DNA of 5,878 nt, taken from positions 1 to 5,878 of the forward strand of contig JADLDX010000818.1 of NCBI GenBank assembly GCA_020846515.1. The letters run 5' to 3'. The position numbers were made by a program, and so were the translations under genes. The stretch comes from Pirellulaceae bacterium. Lineage in GTDB: Bacteria > Planctomycetota > Planctomycetia > Pirellulales > Pirellulaceae. The notes under the pieces are model-generated. The model saw only the letters and a program-made list of their open reading frames with translations. It was not told the origin of the DNA and did not search any database. Below are positions 1 through 5,751 of the stretch, one piece after another; positions within the stretch are counted from its first letter, which is position 1, and every line of letters begins with the position of its first letter.

Positions 1-220
1 GCAACCGTTCTCACCCGGACTCCGAACGAGAACTCTGTGTTAACTCTGGAGGCCCCCGAAAAGAGAGAGTCAGAGAGTTCGGGACCGTTTTTTCGCACCG
101 GCGGGTGCAACCTTGAAGGTTGCGTTCGAGAGGCAGAAATCTCACTGCAAACAGAGATCGCGGCCGTTAGGGCCGGCGAACCGCGAAAAGCGTAGGAAAC
201 CCGCGAAAAACTGGGTAGAA
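1..220. other. Intergenic stretch with small hairpins, no gene seen
   Basis: I see no protein-like reading frame here. The stretch holds inverted repeats at 7-12/28-33 and 95-99/104-108, and a 7-bp hairpin with a 3-base loop at 107-123. A 9-base direct repeat (ccgcgaaaa) occurs at 181-189 and 201-209. The apparent 82-codon frame at 113-361 reads through the antisense of the tRNA and has an unnatural Arg/Lys-rich composition, so it is not a gene. Confidence 0.5.
55..93 (+). terminator. Possible rho-independent terminator
   Basis: A 6-bp stem (55-60 with 78-83) encloses a 17-base purine-rich loop and is followed four bases later by a run of six T at 88-93. This is the order expected of an intrinsic terminator on the plus strand, for a gene that would lie left of the window. 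The stem is short and the loop long, so the call is weak. Confidence 0.3.
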
Positions 221-259
221 ACGAAAATCGCCCGGCGGTCGATCTCTCGACGCCGGGCG
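221..259 (-). terminator. Likely terminator of tRNA-Asn
   Basis: Read on the minus strand, a strong GC-rich hairpin spans 259 to 229. The outer arms (251-259 with 229-237) pair over eight to nine bases, and an inner 5-bp stem (247-251 with 238-242) is reached by bulging one G. A short T-rich tail (ATTTTCGTTT) follows at 230-221. It starts about 40 bases past the tRNA 3' end, where an intrinsic terminator or processing hairpin is expected. The T tract is interrupted, so termination may be partial. Confidence 0.55.
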
Positions 260-273
260 TTAAGTCTTGTGGT

Positions 274-295
274 CGTCAAAGTTCGTACTTTGACG
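274..295 (-). other. Perfect 9-bp hairpin just downstream of tRNA-Asn
   Basis: Arms at 274-282 and 287-295 are perfectly complementary with a 4-base loop. The hairpin begins five bases beyond the discriminator base of the tRNA on the minus strand. It has no T tract of its own, so it is more likely a trailer structure affecting 3' processing, or part of a two-hairpin terminator with the element at 229-259. Confidence 0.5.
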
Positions 296-299
296 AAAG

Positions 300-372
300 C
301 TCCTCCGGTAGGACTCGAACCTACGACCCGGCGGTTAACAGCCGCCTGCTCTACCAACTGAGCTACAGAGGA
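300..372 (-). tRNA. tRNA-Asn (anticodon GUU)
   Basis: This is a full cloverleaf of 73 bases on the minus strand. The acceptor stem has seven pairs, including one wobble pair, and G is the discriminator at 300. The D arm is GCTC/GAGC. The anticodon stem is GGCGG/CCGCC around loop CTGTTAA, giving anticodon GTT at 339-337. The variable loop has five bases. The T arm is GTAGG/CCTAC around TTCGAGT. The anticodon reads AAC and AAU codons, so the tRNA inserts asparagine. The 3' CCA is not encoded, since bases after 300 read CTTTCG, and must be added by the CCA-adding enzyme. A promoter-like -10 lies about 36 bases upstream and a terminator-like hairpin follows, suggesting a single-gene transcript. 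Confidence 0.97.
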
Positions 373-407
373 AGGTGGTTGACTTTGTCAGTGCCTTACG
401 CGTCTAG

Positions 408-436
408 AGTATACCCGGTCATCCATGATCCGACAG
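408..436 (-). promoter_or_regulatory. Possible promoter for tRNA-Asn
   Basis: On the minus strand TATACT at 413-408 matches the bacterial -10 consensus at five of six positions. It would place the transcript start near 401 and give a leader of roughly 30 bases. The -35 at 17-base spacing (CTGTCG, 436-431) matches TTGACA poorly, so the call rests on the -10 and on position. Confidence 0.4.
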
Positions 437-719
437 GGGAGTCTCGCAGCCACGGAGGCAGTTTTTCTAGCCAGGGGACGCATAAACGCTACAACTTTCA
501 CGTTGAATCGCTTTCTACCCCACTTGGCTACCCGGACGCAAGACCTGTCTCCAACTCCCGCGTCCTCGTGGGCCCCTTTTATAGGATATCTGCCGCCGTT
601 GGCACGTTCACCTCAGCCAAGTTTTTTTACTCGGCTCCCCCCCGATTCAAGCACGCCCACCCCACGTGTCCGCCCGCCTCAGCCTGAGTCCCACACCCCC
701 AGCAATTGACCGGCTTCTG

Positions 720-751
720 CGTCGATCGTTTCGATCGCGGAGCGATCGACG
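720..751. repeat. Inverted repeat with three CGATCG cores
   Basis: Arms at 720-728 and 743-751 are perfectly complementary over nine bases with a 14-base loop. The palindrome CGATCG occurs three times inside (723, 732, 743), so several alternative pairings are possible. It lies downstream of the minus-strand gene that ends at 844, where it could stabilise or end that transcript. No T tract follows on either strand, so it is not a classic terminator. Confidence 0.45.
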
Positions 752-794
752 ACAGTTTAACCCCGAATCAGGGCTTGTTCAGAGTCAGGCTAAA

Positions 795-815
795 CCGGAC
801 GCGAGCGCGTTCCGG
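795..815. repeat. GC-rich palindrome, possible dispersed intergenic repeat
   Basis: CCGGA at 795-799 pairs with TCCGG at 811-815, and the pairing extends inward if one T is bulged. It lies about 30 bases past the stop codon at 844 on the minus strand. Similar GC-rich palindromes between genes are, as I recall, common in Pirellulaceae genomes. Only one copy is present here, so repeat status is inference. Confidence 0.35.
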
Positions 816-843
816 CTGATTGCCGCAGGACACTAGCCTACGG

Positions 844-1893
844 CTATGGCGCGGGAGCGGATGGGGCTTGCGCTAACGATGAAGGACTGAGCGCCATGAT
901 CGCAAAGGCAGTACCGGCATGCGACAAGTAGTGCTTGCTGTCCTTGTTGAGCGATCGACTATGCCACCGACCACTGACCCTCTGATTCTTCTTCAACCAC
1001 GTCAAACCTCGCTCTAGTCGAGGATCCGTGTTGGGCAAGCCCGATTGCTGTAGCACGAACAACGTAAAGCCGGTCGCGTAGCCATCACTATGCTCCGTGT
1101 CCTGCGGAAGACCATCACCACGTTTCCAATCACCCAGGGTGGCCGAAGACCAACCACCGTCCTCTTTCTGCAACGCCAATAACTTTTCAATGCACGCTTG
1201 TCGCGCTTCGGCCGTCAACAACTTGACGCCATAACGCTCAGGCCACAACAACATGGCTTGATGATGCAACGTGGGTGCCGGATTCTTTTCCAAATAAGTC
1301 CGCAATTTGGCCACTCCCTGCTGAGCCGCTTCGCTTTGCAGGTAATTCTCGGGCGCTGCACCCGCAGCCAATGCCGCGATGGCAATACCATAGTCATCGT
1401 CCGACTCCATCGGCGGCCAACCGCACTTGAGCCAATCAAAACCGCCGTCCTCTCGCTGCACTGTCCACATGCGATCCAAAGCCTTCTTGGTCGTCGCATG
1501 CAGTGTGCCGGTTGTCGCCGCATCATTAATCGCCAATACAGCTGCACTCATCACAACTTCTGCATCCCAGCGCGGACCCGACTTGACCCACCGCTCATCG
1601 ACCAATTTCTCTAGCTCGGCGCGAATTTCGCGATGCGTCACGTCATCAGCTTCGGTTGGTGGCACGCCGGGTTTGGCAATCAGATACATGTAATTGGTGT
1701 GGCAAGTAAAACATTGTCGCGACTTGGTCCACTGCGTCGAAGCCTTTTCCAAAAACTCCGTCGCCGACTTAAATGAGTACTCCGCCGCTATCGCCTCATC
1801 GGGCGTGTTCTCAATCGGTTTATCCTGAGCCCATGCGTGGGAGCAACACAACATCACGAAAAACAGTAGCGCGCACCATTTAAGACGCGTCAT
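844..1893 (-). CDS. Secreted squalene-cyclase-like toroid protein with one c-type heme motif
   Basis: The product is 349 residues, exported and probably periplasmic. Residues 1-22 form a Sec signal peptide: basic MTRLK start, hydrophobic core, AWA before Gln23. CFTCH at 61-65 is a c-type heme attachment motif. The rest resembles prenyltransferase/squalene-oxidase repeats of an alpha/alpha toroid, with QW-like repeats QREDGGFDW (146-154) and QKEDGGWSS (242-250). A conserved-looking tail contains GRWHSRSLN (308-316) and SHAGTAFAIMAL (324-335). The Asp-rich ESDDDYG at 163-169 is not the DxDD catalytic motif of squalene-hopene cyclases, and at under 400 residues the protein is far shorter than those enzymes, so hopanoid synthesis is unlikely. 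I chose the ATG at 1893 because the longer frame needs a TTG at 1971 and hides the signal peptide; the ribosome-binding site is weak either way. Substrate and function are unknown. Proteins of this type are, to my knowledge, frequent in planctomycetes. Confidence 0.85.
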   Translation of the reverse strand: MTRLKWCALLFFVMLCCSHAWAQDKPIENTPDEAIAAEYSFKSATEFLEKASTQWTKSRQCFTCHTNYMYLIAKPGVPPTEADDVTHREIRAELEKLVDERWVKSGPRWDAEVVMSAAVLAINDAATTGTLHATTKKALDRMWTVQREDGGFDWLKCGWPPMESDDDYGIAIAALAAGAAPENYLQSEAAQQGVAKLRTYLEKNPAPTLHHQAMLLWPERYGVKLLTAEARQACIEKLLALQKEDGGWSSATLGDWKRGDGLPQDTEHSDGYATGFTLFVLQQSGLPNTDPRLERGLTWLKKNQRVSGRWHSRSLNKDSKHYLSHAGTAFAIMALSPSSLAQAPSAPAP

Positions 1894-1970
1894 GGTAGGT
1901 GGCCCTTTGGCGGAAAGCGGTATGGCTTGGGATGGGTAAAGTGCGCAGAAAAAGTGCAGGCGGGAACGCA

Positions 1971-1976
1971 ATTTTA
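1971..1976 (-). promoter_or_regulatory. Possible -10 element for the toroid gene
   Basis: TAAAAT on the minus strand at 1976-1971 resembles a -10 box and would give a leader of about 70 bases before the ATG at 1893. No convincing -35 is seen at 16-18 bases upstream, so this is a weak suggestion. Confidence 0.25.
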
Positions 1977-2024
1977 ACCTGACAGCAAACTGGATACGAC
2001 TAGAGCAGCCTGGAAAAATCGACT

Positions 2025-2049
2025 TTCGAGTTCGTATTGAAAACTCGAA
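2025..2049. promoter_or_regulatory. 8-bp inverted repeat, operator-like
   Basis: TTCGAGTT at 2025-2032 is matched by AACTCGAA at 2042-2049, separated by nine bases. A perfect dyad of this size, about 50 bases upstream of the candidate -10 of the leftward gene, could bind a dimeric regulator. It could equally be chance. No protein binding this exact site is known to me. Confidence 0.3.
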
Positions 2050-2172
2050 TGAACCGGCGCGATGGTCACTCGGAATTGGACGCGGCGCGCTGCGTTGACC
2101 GTGTCGGCAAACGGTTTAGCGCTAGTAATGTGTAATGCCCCGCAACGAAATGCCGGGGGTGACGATAGGAAG

Positions 2173-2181
2173 TGGTACACT
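2173..2181 (+). promoter_or_regulatory. Possible extended -10 promoter of the Tat-exported protein gene
   Basis: TGG followed by TACACT (2176-2181) fits an extended -10 element. Transcription would begin near 2188 and leave a leader of roughly 57 bases. The expected -35 position is GC-rich and does not match, which an extended -10 can tolerate. Confidence 0.35.
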
Positions 2182-2244
2182 GAATGGCCGAGTTGAAGCC
2201 CAGAGTTGTTGATCACGCTTCTTTTATGACGGTGGAGATCGAAA

Positions 2245-3789
2245 ATGCAACGTTCACGAAGGCGGTTTTTTAGTGAAGTGGGCCAAGGCATGTTGCTGGC
2301 CGGTTTGGGTAGCGGATTGGCTGGCGAGTTGGGCATCCAGTGCCTGCAGGCGCAAGAAAGCGATCAGTCGCTCGACTTCGGCGAGCTAGAGCCACTGGTT
2401 TGCTTGATGCAAGAGACGGGACCGGATGAGTTGACGGCCGAGCTAATCAAGCGCCTGGCACGCGGTACCGAATTGAAGACGCTGGTGGCTGCCGGCGCGC
2501 TGGCCAATGCACGAACCTTTGCTGGCCAGGACTATATCGGTTTTCATACGTTCATGGCGCTGATGCCTGCCTATAAAATGTCGCAGGCTCTGCCGACCAA
2601 TTTACGAGCCTTGCCCGTACTGAAGGTATTGTACCGCAACGCACAGCGGATTCAGGAACTGGGCGGGCGCGAGCATGAACTGTTGCAGCCACTGACGCCC
2701 GAAGCGATTCCCAATGAGGCTCAGGCCGGAGATTATCTACGCCAAGTGTCCCGCACAGGCGATGTCGAGCGCGCGGATCGGACGTTCGCCTCACTGCAAG
2801 GCGGGCCGATTGGTGAAGCGTTTCATCATTTGCAGTATGCGGTTGAGGACGAAGTTGATGTGCATCGCGTCGTGCTGGCATGGCGAGCGTGGGATACCTA
2901 CGAGTTAACGGGCGAGAAATGGGCGCATTGTTTGTTGCGACAATCGATTCGCTACTGTGCCAATACGGAAAAGCAGATGATCGCGGGCAATCGATCGCCA
3001 TCAACGATTCGAACGGTGCTACCGGCCTTGTTGGACCAGTACCATCTGCTGGGACTTAAGCCTGGCACTAAAAAAGGCGACGATCATTGGATCGACGAAC
3101 TGGCGCAAACCATCTTTCGTGGCTCGCGCGATCAGGCGGCCGATGCGGTCGCTCAAGCGTTAGCCGAAGGTTATGACCACAGCGCAGTTGGTGAAGCCTT
3201 ATCGATCGCGGCCAATCGGCTGGTCTTGCATGATCCAGGTCGACCCGAGAAATGGTCGAACGCCGAAAAACCTGTCGGCAGTTGCCACGGCGACTCGGTG
3301 GGCGTCCACGCCTCTGATGCCGCAAACGCTTGGCGCAATATTGCGAGTGTTAGCGACGCTAGAAACGCCGTTGCCAGCCTGATCGTCGGTGCGTTTCACA
3401 CTGGCGGTCAAAGCGATCGATCGCAAGTGCAAGCCTATCCGCTGGCAGAGCATCTCGAGCAAGTCCGCACGCAAAAGCCGCTTGAATTGCTCAAAGAAAC
3501 CGAAGCGGCGATATGTGCAAAAGATCAGTTCCTAGCCGCGGCCTTGATCCAGCGCTATGGTGAGTTAGGACATCCGGTCCTGCCTGCTTTTGAACTGATG
3601 TTGAAGTTCGCCACCAGCGAGGACGGAGCACTTCATGCCGAAAAGTATTATCACACAGTGACAACCGAATTCGCCAATACTCGACCGGCGTATCGCTGGA
3701 ACCAAGTGGTCGCGTTGGCTCGCGTCACGGCCAGTGAATACGGTCGTCCATCACCTGGCTATCAACGTGCGCGTGAGCTGATGGGGTAA
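2245..3789 (+). CDS. Tat-exported conserved hypothetical protein, histidine-rich, possible metalloenzyme
   Basis: This is a 514-residue protein whose family I do not recognise with certainty. The N terminus has a twin-arginine signal: SRRRFF at 4-9, a Gly/Leu-rich hydrophobic stretch at about 14-30, and LQA before Gln37 as a likely cleavage site. Tat export means it is probably folded, often around a cofactor, before crossing the inner membrane. The mature part is mainly helical by eye. Several histidines sit in family-like motifs: GFHT (99-102), AFHHLQ (192-197), EDEVDVHR (201-208), SCHGDSVGVHASDAANAW (346-363) and AFHTGG (383-388). These could bind metal or act in catalysis; that is inference. 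GGAG at 2234-2237 lies seven bases before the ATG and supports this start. The gene stands alone, divergent from the toroid gene and convergent with the next. A remote likeness to questin-oxidase-type proteins crossed my mind but I cannot support it. Confidence 0.85.
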   Translation: MQRSRRRFFSEVGQGMLLAGLGSGLAGELGIQCLQAQESDQSLDFGELEPLVCLMQETGPDELTAELIKRLARGTELKTLVAAGALANARTFAGQDYIGFHTFMALMPAYKMSQALPTNLRALPVLKVLYRNAQRIQELGGREHELLQPLTPEAIPNEAQAGDYLRQVSRTGDVERADRTFASLQGGPIGEAFHHLQYAVEDEVDVHRVVLAWRAWDTYELTGEKWAHCLLRQSIRYCANTEKQMIAGNRSPSTIRTVLPALLDQYHLLGLKPGTKKGDDHWIDELAQTIFRGSRDQAADAVAQALAEGYDHSAVGEALSIAANRLVLHDPGRPEKWSNAEKPVGSCHGDSVGVHASDAANAWRNIASVSDARNAVASLIVGAFHTGGQSDRSQVQAYPLAEHLEQVRTQKPLELLKETEAAICAKDQFLAAALIQRYGELGHPVLPAFELMLKFATSEDGALHAEKYYHTVTTEFANTRPAYRWNQVVALARVTASEYGRPSPGYQRARELMG

Positions 3790-3815
3790 TGCCGACGACG
3801 GCCGGACGGCACGCC

Positions 3816-3841
3816 GATTCTGCAACAAGTTGATTCTGCAA
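3816..3841. repeat. Short direct repeat between convergent genes
   Basis: GATTCTGCAA occurs at 3816-3825 and again at 3832-3841, a period of 16. A related CCGATTC follows at 3846-3852. It fills most of the 71-base gap between two stop codons. No function is apparent. Confidence 0.5.
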
Positions 3842-3850
3842 TAGGCCGAT

Positions 3851-3889
3851 TCAAAGACGTTTAGGCTACCCAAGCTGTGGCGTCTTTGA
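3851..3889. terminator. 9-bp inverted repeat at convergent gene ends, possible bidirectional terminator
   Basis: TCAAAGACG at 3851-3859 pairs perfectly with CGTCTTTGA at 3881-3889 across a 21-base loop. The stop codon of the minus-strand gene lies in the loop, so one arm is coding sequence. The position between two converging genes suits a shared transcript end. Neither side has a T tract, so termination is an inference from position and stem only. Confidence 0.35.
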
Positions 3890-4505
3890 CGGCTGACTGG
3901 AAAGCCACGTCGTCCAACCCGAGTTGTTTCTGGGCGTCCATGAGCGATTTCAGGCGTTTAGGGCTGATTTGACCTTCAGCCCCCGCCACAGCGAACATAG
4001 CTTGGACTGCTTTGAGTTTCTGATCGTACGTCATACCCTGAGCGGCGATACCAACATAACGCGAGGCATTAATGCGGAGTGCGACAACCTCGCGGCACGC
4101 GCGTTCCAGTTCGGACCGCGGCAATTCCTGCATCATCATGCCTTGATATACGCGCATGGCCATTTGAATTTCGGCTTCGGTGACGTAATCATCTTCAACG
4201 ATCATCAGCGCCATGAGGCGCAGAATCTCCATATCAAACGAAGCCATGGTGGCAGCGGTGGCTGCCGCACTGGCCCGCTCAATCCCGTTGCTACCCACCA
4301 AGACCGACGGATCGTAACGATCGCGACAGCCACGGCAAATGACAAACTCGCGCAAACCTCCAATGGGTATGATCGGCACAAAATACAGAGTCAGAAATGG
4401 CCTGGCGATTTTACGCTGGTAAGACTTCGTCGCATTACACTTAGGGCAAAAGAACTCGCCACGCTCAATCGTACTCGCCCACTCCATCGAACCCATCACA
4501 AGCAT
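3861..4505 (-). CDS. Zinc-ribbon protein with TerB-like helical domain
   Basis: The product is 214 residues with no signal peptide. An N-terminal zinc ribbon is formed by CPKC (20-23) and CRGC (57-60). Between them lies RPFLTLYFVPIIPIGGLREFV (residues 35-55), a hydrophobic segment typical of small zinc-ribbon proteins that could also touch the membrane. After an Ala-rich linker (about 75-88), residues 90-214 form helices resembling the tellurite-resistance TerB fold, with acidic turns EDDYVTEAE (104-112) and GAEGQISPK (175-183) where TerB proteins have paired acidic metal-binding loops. TerB-like domains are linked to metal-dependent stress responses; the role here is unknown. The ATG at 4505 is preferred: AGAGGTG lies about seven bases upstream and the protein then begins like related zinc ribbons (MLVMGS). 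The frame can extend to a TTG at 4562, but that adds an unlikely 19-residue leader. Confidence 0.8.
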   Translation of the reverse strand: MLVMGSMEWASTIERGEFFCPKCNATKSYQRKIARPFLTLYFVPIIPIGGLREFVICRGCRDRYDPSVLVGSNGIERASAAATAATMASFDMEILRLMALMIVEDDYVTEAEIQMAMRVYQGMMMQELPRSELERACREVVALRINASRYVGIAAQGMTYDQKLKAVQAMFAVAGAEGQISPKRLKSLMDAQKQLGLDDVAFQSAVKDATAWVA

Positions 4506-4620
4506 CTGGACACCTCTGGACAGCCTGCCGCTGCCTGCATAATTCGCATATTCAGTAAGCAAACAACCGTTTTGCCAACACTTTTTGATTAACTGTCCGT
4601 GTTTCTAAGCTAACTTTCCA
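4506..4620. other. Divergent intergenic region of the zinc-ribbon and cytochrome genes
   Basis: This 115-base gap is AT-richer than its surroundings. On the minus strand TTGTTT (4565-4560) lies 18 bases from TTATGC, a weak promoter-like pair. On the plus strand TTGATT at 4585-4590 could be a -35, but no good -10 follows. Transcription in both directions must start in or near it, but I cannot fix the sites. Confidence 0.35.
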
Positions 4621-5733
4621 ATGGGTCCGGGGAACCAAAAAGGAAAGGACAGCTCAAGCACCATCATGATTAACAATGTACTCGAACGCACGGTCCATCG
4701 AGGCGGCAAACGCCACCGATTATTCGCCATTATAGTGGCGGTAGGAATACTGACCGGAATTGGTTGGGCAACAACTACGACATCGGTCGATCCTCGCGAC
4801 ACCAAAATCGACCTACCACTACGCCCTGAACTGGTAGTGGGATCGCAGGCTTGCGCGAAATGCCATGCCGCCGAGGTCAACGTTTGGAAACAGACTCCAC
4901 ACCACGAAACGTTTTTAACGTTGCATCGCAAACCCCAAGCGCAGCAGATCGCTGACAAGTTGGGTATCAGTTCCTTCAAACACGACTCGGCGTGCATCAA
5001 ATGCCATTATTCTATGCAGGAACAACCCGGTGGTCTTGAACCTATCGCTGGTGTTTCCTGTGAATCTTGTCACGGGGCGGCCAAAAGCTGGATCGACCAC
5101 CATCATGATTATGGTGGTCCAGGCGTCAAGCGGGACCAGGAGTCCGCGGAGCATCGGTATCAACGATTGGTCACCAGTATTACCGCTGGTATGCGTAACC
5201 CAGAAAATGTCTACCTGGTAGCCCAAAGTTGCTACCGTTGTCACACAGTGCCCGATGAAAAATTAGTCAACGTCGGTGGACACGTGGCCGGAAGCCTCAA
5301 TTTTGAGCTCGTGGCCTGGTCGCAAGGCAAGGTCCGTCACAACTTTGTGCGAACCGATGGCAAGCAGAACGAACCTAGTTCCACCGAACGTATGCGACTG
5401 ATGTTCGTATCGGGCATGATCGCGGACTTGGAGTTCAGCTTGCGGGCCACGGCCGAGGCGACGGTGAAAGAGACCTATGGCGTCACCAGCGCCAGTCGAG
5501 CAGCTCGAGCTGCTAAACGGCTGGCAGCAGCGCAAGAGAAACTCAGTCAACCAGTGTTGGACGAAGTGCTAAACGCATTCAAGAGTGTCCAACTAAAGTT
5601 GAACAATCGCGATCAGTTGCTGGCGGCCGCCGATAAGGTCGCGGAGATGGGGCTGCGATTCGCAGCTACGGTTCGCGGTGCTGACCTGGCAGCCATGGAC
5701 GCTTTTATGCCCAAGCCAGACCAGTGGAAGTGA
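4621..5733 (+). CDS. Membrane-anchored tetraheme cytochrome c, c554-like
   Basis: The 370-residue protein is predicted to carry electrons at the periplasmic face. A basic stretch (HRGGKRHR, 26-33) precedes one hydrophobic segment at about 34-50, which acts as signal anchor or uncleaved signal. Four CxxCH heme sites follow: CAKCH (78-82), CIKCH (125-129), CESCH (147-151) and CYRCH (204-208). The first continues as AAEVNVWKQTPHH, matching the c554 pattern in which a Trp and then a His follow the heme site; His94 or His95 may be a distal ligand. HHH at 161-163, His220 and His240 are other candidate ligands. The C-terminal third (about 255-365) is helical, Ala/Arg/Lys-rich and heme-free. Family members move electrons in nitrogen or other respiratory redox chains; the partner here is unknown. 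No clear ribosome-binding site precedes the ATG at 4621. The ATG at 4666 (residue 16) keeps the anchor and all hemes and is a fair alternative start. Confidence 0.88.
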   Translation: MGPGNQKGKDSSSTIMINNVLERTVHRGGKRHRLFAIIVAVGILTGIGWATTTTSVDPRDTKIDLPLRPELVVGSQACAKCHAAEVNVWKQTPHHETFLTLHRKPQAQQIADKLGISSFKHDSACIKCHYSMQEQPGGLEPIAGVSCESCHGAAKSWIDHHHDYGGPGVKRDQESAEHRYQRLVTSITAGMRNPENVYLVAQSCYRCHTVPDEKLVNVGGHVAGSLNFELVAWSQGKVRHNFVRTDGKQNEPSSTERMRLMFVSGMIADLEFSLRATAEATVKETYGVTSASRAARAAKRLAAAQEKLSQPVLDEVLNAFKSVQLKLNNRDQLLAAADKVAEMGLRFAATVRGADLAAMDAFMPKPDQWK

Positions 5734-5751
5734 CCCAGGCCGACGGTACTT

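Larger units (their letters stand above)
373..843. other. Long non-coding gap, pyrimidine-rich on plus strand
   Basis: About 470 bases separate the tRNA from the next gene's stop codon. Two overlapping plus-strand frames (379-687 and 425-709) are open but give Pro/Ser/Thr-rich peptides with no domain, hydrophobic pattern or ribosome-binding site. I treat them as chance frames from C-rich DNA. A minus-strand hairpin lies at 615-636: eight pairs, one of them G-U, around six A. A 9-bp stem lies at 720-751 and a GC-rich hairpin at 795-815. No tRNA, rRNA or known small RNA was recognised. Confidence 0.5.
1894..2244. other. Divergent intergenic region between two exported-protein genes
   Basis: This 351-base region must hold the control signals of both flanking genes. 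It has an 8-bp inverted repeat at 2025-2049, weak -10 candidates for each direction, and a 5-bp GC stem (2138-2142 with 2154-2158). It also contains the palindromic segment TTAGCGCTAG at 2116-2125. The minus-strand frame at 1974-2336 that crosses it is mostly antisense to the next gene's start and shows no protein-like features. Confidence 0.5.

Noticed and set aside
346..351. Heme or CxxCH motif in the Tat-exported protein
   Set aside because: The only Cys near a His is SCHGD, which lacks the first Cys of CxxCH.
113..361. Open frames on both strands (113-361 plus, 142-357 minus) near the left end
   Set aside because: Both cross the tRNA-Asn gene and its terminator; the peptides are the usual artefacts of tRNA sequence and have no protein-like pattern.
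490..560. tRNA-like string on the minus strand (GGTAGCCAAGTGG and following)
   Set aside because: It recalls a D arm, but no acceptor stem or T arm can be paired around it.
379..709. Two overlapping plus-strand frames of about 100 codons
   Set aside because: Pro/Ser/Thr-rich peptides from C-rich DNA, no ribosome-binding site, no domain, and neither frame is favoured over the other.
1198..1693. Plus-strand and alternative minus-strand frames inside the toroid gene
   Set aside because: Shadows of the clear gene at 844-1893, which has a signal peptide and recognisable motifs.
844..1893. Functional squalene-hopene cyclase
   Set aside because: No DxDD motif, less than 400 residues and a secretion signal; only the repeat fold is shared.
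1974..2336. 120-codon minus-strand frame over the divergent intergenic region
   Set aside because: Its first part is antisense to the Tat signal coding region and the rest has no family-like features; it would also sit in the expected promoter zone.
2552..3474. Several frames overlapping the 514-residue gene
   Set aside because: Shadow frames, Arg/Pro/Ser-rich, with no supporting start sites.
3924..4592. 222-codon plus-strand frame opposite the zinc-ribbon gene
   Set aside because: Composition is unnatural, while the opposite strand encodes paired CxxC motifs and a good ribosome-binding site.
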